Source: Candidatus Sericytochromatia bacterium (GTDB lineage Bacteria > Cyanobacteriota > Sericytochromatia > JACMPN01). From it: 15,357 nt of DNA. The notes beneath the pieces were generated by a model that was given only the letters and a program-made list of their open reading frames with translations, was not told the DNA's origin and did not search any database. Location of the stretch: contig JACMPN010000329.1 in assembly GCA_014377495.1 (NCBI GenBank), positions 1-15,357 of the forward strand, written 5' to 3'. Made by a program: the position numbers and the translations under genes. Shown here in pieces: positions 1 to 8,624 of the stretch. Positions within the stretch are counted from its first letter, which is position 1. Each line of letters begins with the position of its first letter.

Positions 1-1
1 A

Positions 2-124
2 TGAGGTTGTTCCGGTGGGGTGCAGGGCGAGTCGATTTCGGTTCGGGTTCTGGGATCGCGTCCGTCTGGACGCTGCGCAGGTTCCGGGCCGAAATCGACC
101 GTCATGTGCCCCACCGGAACAACC

Positions 125-127
<3 letters not shown>
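2..127. repeat. 126-bp multi-arm imperfect palindrome at the 3' end of pckA
   Basis: The outer arms are a perfect 19-bp inverted repeat: TGAGGTTGTTCCGGTGGGG at 2-20 and its complement at 109-127. A middle pair matches over 11 bp (31-41 with 89-99, GTCGATTTCGG and complement). A central hairpin pairs GCGTCC (58-63) with GGACGC (68-73) around a 4-nt loop. The three pairs are nested on nearly the same centre and separated by unpaired internal loops. The pckA stop codon (125-127) lies in the outer arm, so the element starts at the very end of that gene. There is no U-run typical of an intrinsic terminator. It could be a transcript-end hairpin, a dispersed palindromic repeat or a MITE-like insertion. 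It reaches to within one base of the window edge, so its true left limit is unknown. Confidence 0.85.
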
Positions 128-1723
<1,596 letters not shown>

Positions 1724-1729
1724 CATGCA

Positions 1730-1737
1730 CTCCTTTT
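1730..1737 (-). promoter_or_regulatory. Ribosome-binding site that decides the pckA start
   Basis: The minus strand reads AAAAGGAG, then TGC, ATG, ATG. The spacing is 3 nt to the first ATG and 6 nt to the second, which favours the second ATG (1723) as the start. A short CGCC-TTC-GGCG hairpin (1741-1751) sits just upstream. Confidence 0.6.
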
Positions 1738-1771
1738 CTACGCCGAAGGCGCCACGTTGCGCTTACCCTCC

Positions 1772-1800
1772 AGCATAGGCCGCCTGCATCTGTTTGCCAC
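1772..1800 (-). promoter_or_regulatory. Candidate sigma-70-type promoter for pckA
   Basis: The minus strand has GTGGCA (1795-1800) and TATGCT (1772-1777) separated by 17 nt, each matching the consensus at 4 of 6 positions. It would give a leader of about 40 nt before the pckA start. A small dyad (CTGTT/AACAG, 1790-1806) overlaps the -35 and could hold a regulator. This was found by eye only and such matches occur by chance. Confidence 0.3.
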
Positions 1801-1935
1801 CAACAGGAGTTACGGAATCTCAATGAATTTTGGCCAACGCCAAAGCAGGCTCCGGACGGCGCGCACTCTCGACGTCGACCGGGGCCTGTCTCAGACCTGA
1901 AAAACGCCCTGCTTGCGGCAACACCGTCACCCCCC

Positions 1936-1957
1936 AACCTGGGTTGCTCCCGAGGTT
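1936..1957 (-). terminator. Hairpin directly after the enoyl-CoA hydratase stop
   Basis: AACCTCGGG and CCCAGGTT can pair around a 5-nt loop, beginning at the stop codon. There is no adjacent U-run; a GTTTTTC run lies about 40 nt further on. It may stabilise the 3' end or slow the polymerase. Calling it a terminator is weak. Confidence 0.25.
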
Positions 1958-2730
1958 CAGGCTCCGGTGAACACCGGCTTCCGCTTTTCCCGAAACGCCG
2001 TCAGCGCCTCGATCCTGTCCGCCGTGGGGGTGCAGACCTCATAGGCCTTGCCCTCGATGGCCAGGCCCGAGGCCAGATCCACCCCCAGCCCGTGCTGCAC
2101 GGCAAACTTCGCCTGGGCCAGGGCCACCGGCGCATTGGCTGCCATCTGTTGTGCCATGGCGATGGCGGCTGCCCGCAGGTCGGCATCCGGCACGACCCGG
2201 TTGACCAGGCCCCAGGCTTCCGCTTCCCGGGCACCCACCCGCCGGGCGGTAAAGATCATCTCCTTGGCCCGACCCGGCCCGATCAGCCGCGGCAGGCGCT
2301 GCGTGCCGCCGGCGCCGGGGATGATCCCCAGGGCCGTTTCAGTCAGGCCCATGGCGGCACTCTCGGCGGCCAGGCGGACATCGCAGGCCAGGGCGAACTC
2401 CAGGCCACCACCGAGGGCCAGCCCGTTCAGAGCGGCGATCACAGGCTGGGGCAGGGCTTCCACGAGGGCGAAGGTGTCCCGGATCAGGGTCAGGAACTGG
2501 CGGACCTCGTCGGGCTGCAGGGTGGCCCGTTCCTTGAGGTCGGCACCCGCCGAAAAGGCCTTGTCACCAGCGCCCGTGACGACGATGGCCCGCACGGTCC
2601 GGTCGAATCGCCAAGCTTGCAGGACCCCGTGCAACTCGGTCAGCAGGGCCCGGTTCACGGCATTCATCACCTCGGGCCGGTTCAGGGTCAGCACGCCGAT
2701 CCCGTCGTCTATCTCGTGCCGCAATGCCAT
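1957..2730 (-). CDS. Enoyl-CoA hydratase/isomerase family protein, probably methylglutaconyl-CoA hydratase
   Basis: A crotonase-fold enzyme of 257 residues, the usual size. It adds water to an enoyl-CoA double bond; here the likely substrate is 3-methylglutaconyl-CoA, giving HMG-CoA in leucine breakdown. The oxyanion-hole segments SAGADLKE (60-67) and GLALGGGLE (103-111) and both catalytic glutamates (Glu111 in GGGLEFALACD, Glu131 in MGLTETALGIIPG) are present. The stretch from ADLKER through GIIPGAGGTQRLPR and the ending AFREKRKPVF closely resembles AUH/LiuC/YngF proteins, which is why this substrate is favoured over a generic fatty-acid hydratase. The ATG at 2730 has GAAGGAGA 5 nt upstream. 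The frame is open further upstream, but nothing there resembles the family. It follows the DUF1622 gene by 77 nt. HMG-CoA lyase, the next enzyme in the pathway, is encoded upstream in the same cluster. Confidence 0.92.
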   Translation of the reverse strand: MALRHEIDDGIGVLTLNRPEVMNAVNRALLTELHGVLQAWRFDRTVRAIVVTGAGDKAFSAGADLKERATLQPDEVRQFLTLIRDTFALVEALPQPVIAALNGLALGGGLEFALACDVRLAAESAAMGLTETALGIIPGAGGTQRLPRLIGPGRAKEMIFTARRVGAREAEAWGLVNRVVPDADLRAAAIAMAQQMAANAPVALAQAKFAVQHGLGVDLASGLAIEGKAYEVCTPTADRIEALTAFREKRKPVFTGA

Positions 2731-2807
2731 GCCGGTCTCCTTCGAATTCCCTGCGTCAATGAGCGGCGCCAGCCTAGCACGCCGGCGGGCCGGGCGGCAG
2801 CTGCGGA

Positions 2808-3152
2808 TCAGGACGCCGGCTGTCGCCGCTCGGCACTGGCCACGTCCCGTTCGAGAAAAAAGTTCAGCACCGTGCGGATGACGATGATCGCCGCCAATTG
2901 GGCGATCTCGTTCCAACTCGGCGTGGCCGCCGTGCGCAGGATGTCGGCGGCCAACTCGAATTCCAGGGCCAGGGACAACCAGCGCCCCAGCAGGAGGCGG
3001 GCGGCGACGGGCCGGGGCATGGCCGGGGAGACCCGACCGAGCCCCACCGCCACCCAGGCCGTGGCCAGGGACGCGAGGATGACCACCAGTCCGGCGATCG
3101 CTTCGATCACCGAGGCCAGCAAGACCGTTTCCTGCTTGATCAGGACATCCAT
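2808..3152 (-). CDS. DUF1622 family membrane protein
   Basis: A small integral membrane protein of 114 residues that I recognise as the DUF1622 family, whose function is not known. Hydrophobic spans lie near residues 9-36, 52-70 and 84-101. The family signature is the block LGRWLSLALEFELAADILRTA (about 55-75) followed by SWNEIAQLAAIIVIRTVLNFFLERD (79-103), with acidic and arginine residues embedded in otherwise hydrophobic helices. It begins 12 nt after the stop of the hybrid kinase gene and has only a weak GGGGA-like ribosome site, so translational coupling to the kinase is likely. By inference, the pair may form a membrane-linked sensing unit. Why it sits in a leucine-degradation cluster is not evident. 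Confidence 0.85.
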   Translation of the reverse strand: MDVLIKQETVLLASVIEAIAGLVVILASLATAWVAVGLGRVSPAMPRPVAARLLLGRWLSLALEFELAADILRTAATPSWNEIAQLAAIIVIRTVLNFFLERDVASAERRQPAS

Positions 3153-3164
3153 CCGCCGTCCCCG

Positions 3165-5516
3165 CTATCGCCCCGGCCGGCTCAGGACCCAGCGGTCCAG
3201 CGTGATCCGCAGGGCCTCCCGGGTCACCGGCTTGCAGAGGTAATCGCTCATGCCTGCGGCCAGGCATCTTTCCCGGTCGCCGTTCATCGCATAGGCCGTC
3301 AGGGCTACGATCGGCGTCAGGCCCACCGCACCGGGCAACCTGCGGATGGCGGTCGTCGCCTGATACCCGTCCATATCCGGCATCTGACAGTCCATGAAGA
3401 TCAGGTCGTAGGGGTGTGCCGCCGCCATGGCGACAGCCGACCGGCCGTCTGTCGCCCGGTCCACGGTACACCCGAGCCGTTCCAGCATCCGGCTGGCCGC
3501 CCGCAGGTTGTTGTCGTTGTCGCCGACGACCAGCAACCGGCAGCCTGCCCTGTCCACCGTGACCGACGCCGTGGGGCCACGGTCGTGGACCGACGGGCCA
3601 TGCCCGGCGGGGGACGGGCGTTGCGGATCCGCCACGCCCAGGGGCACGGTCATCGTGAACACGGACCCCTGGCCGGCGACGCTGGTCAGGCTGATCGAGC
3701 CGTCCATCAGGGCGACCAGTTCCCGACAGATCGCCAGGCCAAGCCCGGACCCGCCATAGCGACGCGTCGTCGAGGCGTCGGCCTGGACGAACTTGCCAAA
3801 CAGGGCGGCCTGTTTGTCCTCGGGGATCCCGATGCCCGTATCCTCGACGCAGACGGTCAGGGCCAGCCGACCCTCCGGTAGCGCCGCCCCGGCCACGGTC
3901 AGGCGCACGTGACCATGCTGGGTGAACTTGACGGCGTTGCCCGTCAGGTTGAGGAGGATCTGCTTCAGGCGGGAGGCATCGCCGACCAGCCTGGCCGGCA
4001 GCGTGTCGGGCAGGTCGATGATCAGGTCGATCTGTTTCTGACAGGCCTGCGTGGCCAGCAGATCGGTGACGGCGGCGAAGATGCCTGCCAGCTCAAAGGG
4101 CTCGGCATCGATGAACAGGCGGCCGGCATCAATGCGAGAAAGATCCAGGAGGTTGTTGAGGAGGACGGAAAGGGCTTCGGCAGACCGGCGCATGGCCGCC
4201 AGATACTCCGCCTGCTCGTCTGACAGGGGGTCGTCCATAAGCAGATCGGCCATGCCCAGCACCCCGTTCAGCGGTGTGCGGATCTCGTGGCTGATCGTCG
4301 CCAGGAACTCGGACTTGGCCCGGGTGGACGCTTCGGCCAGTTCCTTCTGACGGAGCAGTTCCGCTTCGGTGTGTTTGCGCTCGGTGACGTCGTACGAAAA
4401 GCAGTTGACACCCTCGATGGTCCCGTCGACGTCGATCGGGAAAAATCCGATTTCGAAGTATTTCAGTCCGGCGGCGTTGGTGACACTGAAATCGACCCGG
4501 AAGGATTCACCGGCGAATGCCCGGGAGAACCACCCCTCCCATTGCTGGAACAGGTTGCTGTCGAGACCATGCCCCAAGTGTTTGCCGATGATCACCGGCA
4601 CGCCGTAGGTCCGCAGATAGCCGGTCCGGAACTGGCTGTTGGCAACGGTGACCTGCTTGAGGCGATCCACCGAGAAGATGCTCTGGCCGGCGTTTTCGAT
4701 GACCGCCGTGAGCAGGATCCGCGACCGGCTCAGCTCCTCGCCGGCCTGACGGCGCTCAGTGGCGTCGCTGATCAGGCCATGCCAGGCGATCCGACCGTCG
4801 ACCTGTGACTGTGGCGCCGCCTGGTTCTGCAGCCAGCGGACGGTGCCGTCGGGGCGACGGATGCGAAACTCGCAATACCAGGCCGTGACCGCCGTCGCCG
4901 CCGCCAGAAAGCTCTGTCGTACCGGCCCCAGATCCTCGGCCAGGATCGGGGTCAGCAACTGCAGCGCATCGGCCTGGGCCGTCTCGGCACTGATCCCGTA
5001 GATGGCCTCGATCCCACTGCTGATGAAGGGCACGGTGGCCGAGCGGTCCGGCCCGGTGACCAGGTGATACACAGCACCGGGCACCTGGGCGGCGATCTGC
5101 TGCCAGGACATATCGGCACTCGCGACCGTCTGCGCCCTCGGCGGATCGACGACGCTGAGGGTGACGAGGAGACGGGGCGCCTCGCCGGGCTCGCCCGGCA
5201 GGATGGCCAGGCGGACGGTGCGGATCACCGTCGCTCCGTCGAGGAGGGGGGCGACACGCCCGTCGACGATCACCGGCCCGGCCCCCTGGCAGACCAGGGC
5301 ACTGGTCCGATCGAGCCCGGACCGCCGCCAGCCGGGCAGCAACGTTTCAATCGTCCCGCCGCATGCCATCTCGGCTGGGATGCCCGTCCATTCCGCCATG
5401 CGGTGGCTCCAGGCACAGACCGTGCCATCGGCCGTCATGATGCAATGGCCGTCGGGCAGCGCATCCAGCAGGACGAGTGTGGCCCGATCGGCGCCGTGCC
5501 CGGACTTCGACGGCAT
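3165..5516 (-). CDS. PAS-domain hybrid sensor histidine kinase/response regulator
   Basis: A signal-transduction kinase of 783-790 residues. Numbered from the upstream ATG: three PAS-like segments (about 18-130, 145-262 and 272-387, the last two ending in DATERR and DVTERKH), a short coiled linker (388-408), a HisKA domain with phospho-accepting His417 in SHEIRTPLNG, an HATPase_c domain (Asn534, DTGIG 566-570, GGSGLGLA 595-602), and a C-terminal receiver (667-785) with Asp716 in FMDCQMPDMDG, Thr747 and Lys769. No transmembrane segment is seen, so it is probably cytoplasmic. The receiver starts VVGDNDNN, with Gly where the first acidic residue (Glu/Asp) normally sits. ATGs lie at 5537 and 5516. 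The second is chosen because AAAGGGA lies about 8 nt before it, but the first, with a weak AAGG, is possible. No output domain and no HPt domain are present, so a separate phosphotransfer partner is expected. Confidence 0.93.
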   Translation of the reverse strand: MPSKSGHGADRATLVLLDALPDGHCIMTADGTVCAWSHRMAEWTGIPAEMACGGTIETLLPGWRRSGLDRTSALVCQGAGPVIVDGRVAPLLDGATVIRTVRLAILPGEPGEAPRLLVTLSVVDPPRAQTVASADMSWQQIAAQVPGAVYHLVTGPDRSATVPFISSGIEAIYGISAETAQADALQLLTPILAEDLGPVRQSFLAAATAVTAWYCEFRIRRPDGTVRWLQNQAAPQSQVDGRIAWHGLISDATERRQAGEELSRSRILLTAVIENAGQSIFSVDRLKQVTVANSQFRTGYLRTYGVPVIIGKHLGHGLDSNLFQQWEGWFSRAFAGESFRVDFSVTNAAGLKYFEIGFFPIDVDGTIEGVNCFSYDVTERKHTEAELLRQKELAEASTRAKSEFLATISHEIRTPLNGVLGMADLLMDDPLSDEQAEYLAAMRRSAEALSVLLNNLLDLSRIDAGRLFIDAEPFELAGIFAAVTDLLATQACQKQIDLIIDLPDTLPARLVGDASRLKQILLNLTGNAVKFTQHGHVRLTVAGAALPEGRLALTVCVEDTGIGIPEDKQAALFGKFVQADASTTRRYGGSGLGLAICRELVALMDGSISLTSVAGQGSVFTMTVPLGVADPQRPSPAGHGPSVHDRGPTASVTVDRAGCRLLVVGDNDNNLRAASRMLERLGCTVDRATDGRSAVAMAAAHPYDLIFMDCQMPDMDGYQATTAIRRLPGAVGLTPIVALTAYAMNGDRERCLAAGMSDYLCKPVTREALRITLDRWVLSRPGR

Positions 5517-5620
5517 GGGTTGGTTCCCTTTCCACATACGACCTTAGCCCTATCGAGACGGCCTCAGACACCCGATGACCCCGTCGAAACGCCACGTCCG
5601 ACCCGTGCCCACGCCATCCC

Positions 5621-5658
5621 AGGCTGTCGGAGCGGCGCAAGGCTGTCGGAGCGACGCA
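5621..5658 (-). repeat. Tandem 19-bp direct repeat upstream of the sensor kinase gene
   Basis: Two head-to-tail copies on the minus strand, TGCGTCGCTCCGACAGCCT and the same with one T-to-C change (18/19 identical), lie about 105-145 nt upstream of the chosen kinase start. They fall in the only long gap inside the metabolic cluster. The arrangement suits a direct-repeat binding site for a regulator, but could be a chance tandem duplication. Confidence 0.7.
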
Positions 5659-5663
5659 AATCC

Positions 5664-5679
5664 GCCCCAGCAACGGGGC
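5664..5679 (-). terminator. Weak hairpin downstream of HMG-CoA lyase
   Basis: GCCCC-GTTGCT-GGGGC forms a 5-bp GC stem about 40 nt after the mvaB stop. It is followed by GGATTTGC, not a true U-run. A CGCC/GGCG hairpin just before it (minus strand) adds structure. It could attenuate transcription between the lyase and kinase genes. Confidence 0.25.
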
Positions 5680-5716
5680 ACCGCCTGAGACTGGCGAATT
5701 ACCACTCTATGGCAGG

Positions 5717-6640
5717 TCAGGTCACGAGACTGAGCAGGCGGGAGGCTTCCGCATGGAGCAATTTGCTGCTCAAGGACTGCCCCGTCACGCTTTCGATCCA
5801 GAGCCCCACCCCGAGCAGGCGATCCAGATCGACGCCCGTCCCGACGCCGAGGCCGTGCAGCAGATGGATGACCTCTTCGGTGGCGACGTTGCCGCTGGCG
5901 CCCGGGGCATAGGGGCAGCCACCCATGCCGCCGATGGCGCTTTCGACGATGGACAGGCCCATCTCGAGACCGACGAGGATGTTTGCAATGGCCATGCCCC
6001 GGGTGTCGTGGAAATGCAGCCCCAGCTGCTGCGGGGCCACCCGATCGAGGAGGCGCCCCAGCACGTCCCGCACCTGACCCGGGGTGGCCACGCCCGTCGT
6101 GTCGCCGAGTGAGACCCGGCTGACGCCCAGATCCAGCAGGGACTGGGTCAAAGCGACCACCCGGGCGGGGGCGATGTCGCCCTCGTAGGGACAGCCGTAA
6201 ATGGTGGACAGGTAGGCCCGGACAGGCTTGCCGTCGGCCTTGCAGGCCTGAACGACTTCGGCACAGGCGGCCAGGGCCTCGGCGACGGTCTTGTTGATGT
6301 TCGAGCGGCTGTGGGACTCGCTGACGGACATGAAGACGATCATCTCGTCGATGCCGGCGGCGAGGGCCCGGGCATAGCCGCGGGTGTTCGGCACGAGGGC
6401 GCTGTAGATGACGCCCGGCAACCGGGGCAGGGCGGCCGAGACGGCGTCAGCGTCCGCCATGGGCGGGATCACCTTCGGGTGGACGAAAGCAGTGGCCTCG
6501 ATCTCACGCAGGCCGCTGTCAACGAGCCGGCGGATCAGCTCGACCTTGTCGGCCGTGGGCCAGATGCGGGCTTCGTTTTGCAGGCCATCGCGCGGCCCTA
6601 CCTCGACGACCCGCACCGTGGCAGGCAGTTCCCCTCGCAT
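5717..6640 (-). CDS. mvaB: Hydroxymethylglutaryl-CoA lyase
   Basis: Cleaves HMG-CoA to acetyl-CoA and acetoacetate, the last step of leucine degradation, in the cytoplasm. The product is 307 residues, the normal bacterial length. It has the HMGL-like TIM-barrel signatures: EVGPRDGLQNE (13-23, with the catalytic Arg17-Asp18 pair), the metal-binding HFHDTRG (His209, His211), Asn220, and the active-site loop GGMGGCPYAPGASGNVATEE (237-256) with catalytic Cys242. The Gly/Cys-rich loop separates it from 2-isopropylmalate and homocitrate synthases. The ATG at 6640 has GAGGAGG 4 nt upstream. It starts 32 nt after the biotin carrier gene, so the two are very likely cotranscribed, and it is followed by a gap of about 200 nt before the sensor kinase. 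Confidence 0.95.
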   Translation of the reverse strand: MRGELPATVRVVEVGPRDGLQNEARIWPTADKVELIRRLVDSGLREIEATAFVHPKVIPPMADADAVSAALPRLPGVIYSALVPNTRGYARALAAGIDEMIVFMSVSESHSRSNINKTVAEALAACAEVVQACKADGKPVRAYLSTIYGCPYEGDIAPARVVALTQSLLDLGVSRVSLGDTTGVATPGQVRDVLGRLLDRVAPQQLGLHFHDTRGMAIANILVGLEMGLSIVESAIGGMGGCPYAPGASGNVATEEVIHLLHGLGVGTGVDLDRLLGVGLWIESVTGQSLSSKLLHAEASRLLSLVT

Positions 6641-6672
6641 CCGTCCTCCTCGATCCCGATTGCCGACCGGCG

Positions 6673-6885
6673 CTATTCCAATACCAGCAGGGTGTCGCCT
6701 TCATTGACGAAATCGCCGGCAGCCACCTTGACTTCGGTCACTTTGCCCGCCGCCGTCGCCGGGACGAACATCTGCATCTTCATCGACTCGAGACAGACGA
6801 CGTCCTGGCCTTCGGTGATGCTGTCACCAGCCTGGGCGAGGACGTCGATGACGGTCCCGGTCATGTTGGATACGATGCTCGGCAT
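6673..6885 (-). CDS. Small biotin carboxyl carrier protein (biotinyl domain)
   Basis: A free-standing biotinyl/lipoyl domain of 70 residues that carries the carboxybiotin between a biotin carboxylase and a carboxyltransferase. The biotinylation motif is ESMKM (33-37) with Lys36 as the attachment site; the family also uses EAMKM. The flanking pattern (Gly10, GDSITEGQ before it, GDFVNEGDTLLVLE at the end) is the usual two-fold hammerhead. Length and sequence resemble the Bacillus YngHB type rather than the longer AccB, which has an extra N-terminal region. The start at 6885 is set by AAAGGGAA about 6-8 nt upstream and by the domain boundary; the longer open frame upstream is a shadow of the carboxylase gene. 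It starts 37 nt after the biotin carboxylase stop and ends 32 nt before mvaB. Confidence 0.93.
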   Translation of the reverse strand: MPSIVSNMTGTVIDVLAQAGDSITEGQDVVCLESMKMQMFVPATAAGKVTEVKVAAGDFVNEGDTLLVLE

Positions 6886-6922
6886 TGGGGGTTCCCTTTC
6901 TGAAATGGTACAGCGCCGCGGT

Positions 6923-8263
6923 TTAGGCGGTGACGGTTTGACGCATCCGACTGATGAATCCGGTGTCCAGGTCGGCGGCGGCGAAAGCGGGCGAGTCGAC
7001 GATCGTCTGCAGCAACGGCAGATTCGTCTTGATGCCGGCGATCTCGTAACGGGCCAGGGCGTCCCGCAGGCGCTCAATCGCCTCCGTACGGGTGCTGCCC
7101 CAGGCGATGAGCTTGCCGAGCATGGGATCGTAAAACGGGGTGACCACCGAGCCGCTGACGACGCCCACGTCATGCCTCAGGCCTTCACCGGCGGGCGGCT
7201 CGAAGCGGGTCAGCGTCCCGGGTTGGGGCATGAAAGTGACGGGATCCTCGGCATACAGCCGGCATTCGATGGCATGGCCGTTGAGCGGGGCGGCCGAGAA
7301 GGTCAGCCTGTCGCCGGCGGCGATGCGGATCTGCCAGGCGACGATGTCCAGGCCCGTGACCATCTCGGTGACGGGGTGCTCGACCTGCAGGCGGGTGTTC
7401 ATTTCCAGGAAGTAGAAGTTGCCGTCGGCATCCATCAGAAATTCCAAGGTGCCGGCGTTGGCATAGCCGATGGCCCGGGTGGCGGCGATGGCCCGCTCCG
7501 TCAGGAAACGCCGCTGCTCGGGGGAGACGCCGGGGCTCGGGCACTCCTCGATGACCTTCTGGTGGCGGCGCTGGATCGAGCACTCCCGCTCATGGAGGAT
7601 GACGACGTTGTCAAAGTGGTCGGCGAGGATCTGCACTTCGATGTGCCGGGGCTTGAGGATCGCCTTTTCGAGGTAGATCACGTCGGAGCCAAAGTACGTC
7701 TTGGCCCGGGCGCCGCACATCTTGACGGCCTTCTCGAGCTCGGCCGGGGTCTCGACGAGCTGCATGCCGATCCCGCCACCACCGGCGCTGGCCTTGACCA
7801 TCACGGGATAGCCGATCTGCTCGGCAAAAGCCAACGCGTCGGCCGGATCGACGATCGGACCTGAGCCCGGCACCACGGGGACGCCGGCCTTGGCCATCAT
7901 CGCCCGGGCGGCAATCTTGTCGCCCATGGCGGCGATCGCCTTGGGCGAGGGCCCGATGAAGGTGATTTCCACTGCTTCCCAGGCGGCGGCAAAGTCGGCG
8001 TTCTCGGAGAGCAGGCCGTAGCCGGGGTGGATGGCCTGGGCGCCGCAGCTCTGGGCGACCTCGAGGATCTTCGCCGCATTCAGGTAGCTCTGGGGCACCG
8101 GCGGCGGGCCGATCAGGAAGGCCTCGTCGGCGGCGAGGACGTGTGGCGCTTGGGCGTCAGCTTCGGAATAGACCGCCACGGTGGCGATCCCCAAACTCTG
8201 ACAGGCCCGTATCACCCGCAAGGCGATCTCGCCACGGTTGGCAATGAGGATCTTGCTAAACAT
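6923..8263 (-). CDS. accC: Biotin carboxylase subunit (acetyl-/acyl-CoA carboxylase)
   Basis: Uses ATP and bicarbonate to carboxylate biotin on the carrier protein encoded next to it. The product is 446 residues, the normal AccC length. Order: biotin-carboxylase N domain (KILIANRGEIA, 4-14; HPGYGLLSEN, 79-88), ATP-grasp (Lys116, Lys157, glycine loop GGGG 161-164), catalytic segment (Glu274, EMNTRLQVEHPVTE at 287-300 with Glu287, Asn289, Arg291), and C domain (ECRLYAED, 333-340). The loop reads GGGGIGMQ rather than the commoner GGGGRGM, as I recall for YngH-type proteins. The ATG at 8263 is chosen because the product then starts at the conserved MFSKILIANRGE and CAGGAGA lies 10 nt upstream. 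Context (HMG-CoA lyase, hydratase) points to 3-methylcrotonyl-CoA as the final acceptor, but the carboxyltransferase that sets specificity is not in this window, so a housekeeping or propionyl-CoA role is possible. Confidence 0.93.
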   Translation of the reverse strand: MFSKILIANRGEIALRVIRACQSLGIATVAVYSEADAQAPHVLAADEAFLIGPPPVPQSYLNAAKILEVAQSCGAQAIHPGYGLLSENADFAAAWEAVEITFIGPSPKAIAAMGDKIAARAMMAKAGVPVVPGSGPIVDPADALAFAEQIGYPVMVKASAGGGGIGMQLVETPAELEKAVKMCGARAKTYFGSDVIYLEKAILKPRHIEVQILADHFDNVVILHERECSIQRRHQKVIEECPSPGVSPEQRRFLTERAIAATRAIGYANAGTLEFLMDADGNFYFLEMNTRLQVEHPVTEMVTGLDIVAWQIRIAAGDRLTFSAAPLNGHAIECRLYAEDPVTFMPQPGTLTRFEPPAGEGLRHDVGVVSGSVVTPFYDPMLGKLIAWGSTRTEAIERLRDALARYEIAGIKTNLPLLQTIVDSPAFAAADLDTGFISRMRQTVTA

Positions 8264-8323
8264 CCGGCGGGACTCTCCTGAAACACGGGCTAAACAAGGC
8301 ATGGTCCGATGATGGCTGCACGC

Positions 8324-8353
8324 AGTTTAGCATGGGCCGTTTGCCTCTGACCA
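8324..8353 (-). promoter_or_regulatory. Candidate promoter of the carboxylase-lyase operon
   Basis: On the minus strand TGGTCA (8348-8353) and TAAACT (8324-8329) are 18 nt apart, each 4/6 to the sigma-70 consensus. The -10 has an upstream TG (extended -10). Predicted leader about 55 nt. This was found by eye. Confidence 0.35.
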
Positions 8354-8506
8354 AGACACGGGAAGGCACTGCCCGCCCCATGGGCTGGAAACACCGTCAG
8401 CAAACGCCCTCCAGCCGCCGAAGCCCAACCAAAACCCCGTCATCCCGCAGCCTGCACCCGACGCCAAAGTGCCCGTTTTAGCCGACGCCTAACCCAATCA
8501 TAAAGC

Positions 8507-8525
8507 GTCAGGCGCTAAGCCTGGC
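8507..8525 (-). terminator. Candidate weak terminator of the exported-protein operon
   Basis: The 8264-8624 gap holds no credible gene. On the minus strand GCCAGGC-TTAGC-GCCTGAC forms a 7-bp stem (one G-U pair), followed by GCTTTATGATT, about 100 nt after the propeller gene stop. The T-rich tail is interrupted, so efficiency is doubtful. Apart from this and the candidate promoter at 8324-8353, I see nothing in the gap. Confidence 0.3.
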
Positions 8526-8624
8526 TCGCAGTCGCGGAACAATGCACCGTCCCTCCGACGGCCTCGACACCTTGCCGTTGAGATTTGAGGAAAGAAGTAG
8601 GCGATGAGGACCAACGTACAATTT

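Noticed and set aside
2092..3243. Plus-strand 383-codon frame over the hydratase and DUF1622 genes
   Set aside because: Antisense shadow; both minus-strand genes have conserved motifs and ribosome-binding sites or coupling.
6311..7864. Plus-strand open frame (517 codons) over the lyase, carrier and carboxylase genes
   Set aside because: It crosses three well-supported minus-strand genes and shows no family features; it is a shadow of GC-rich third positions.
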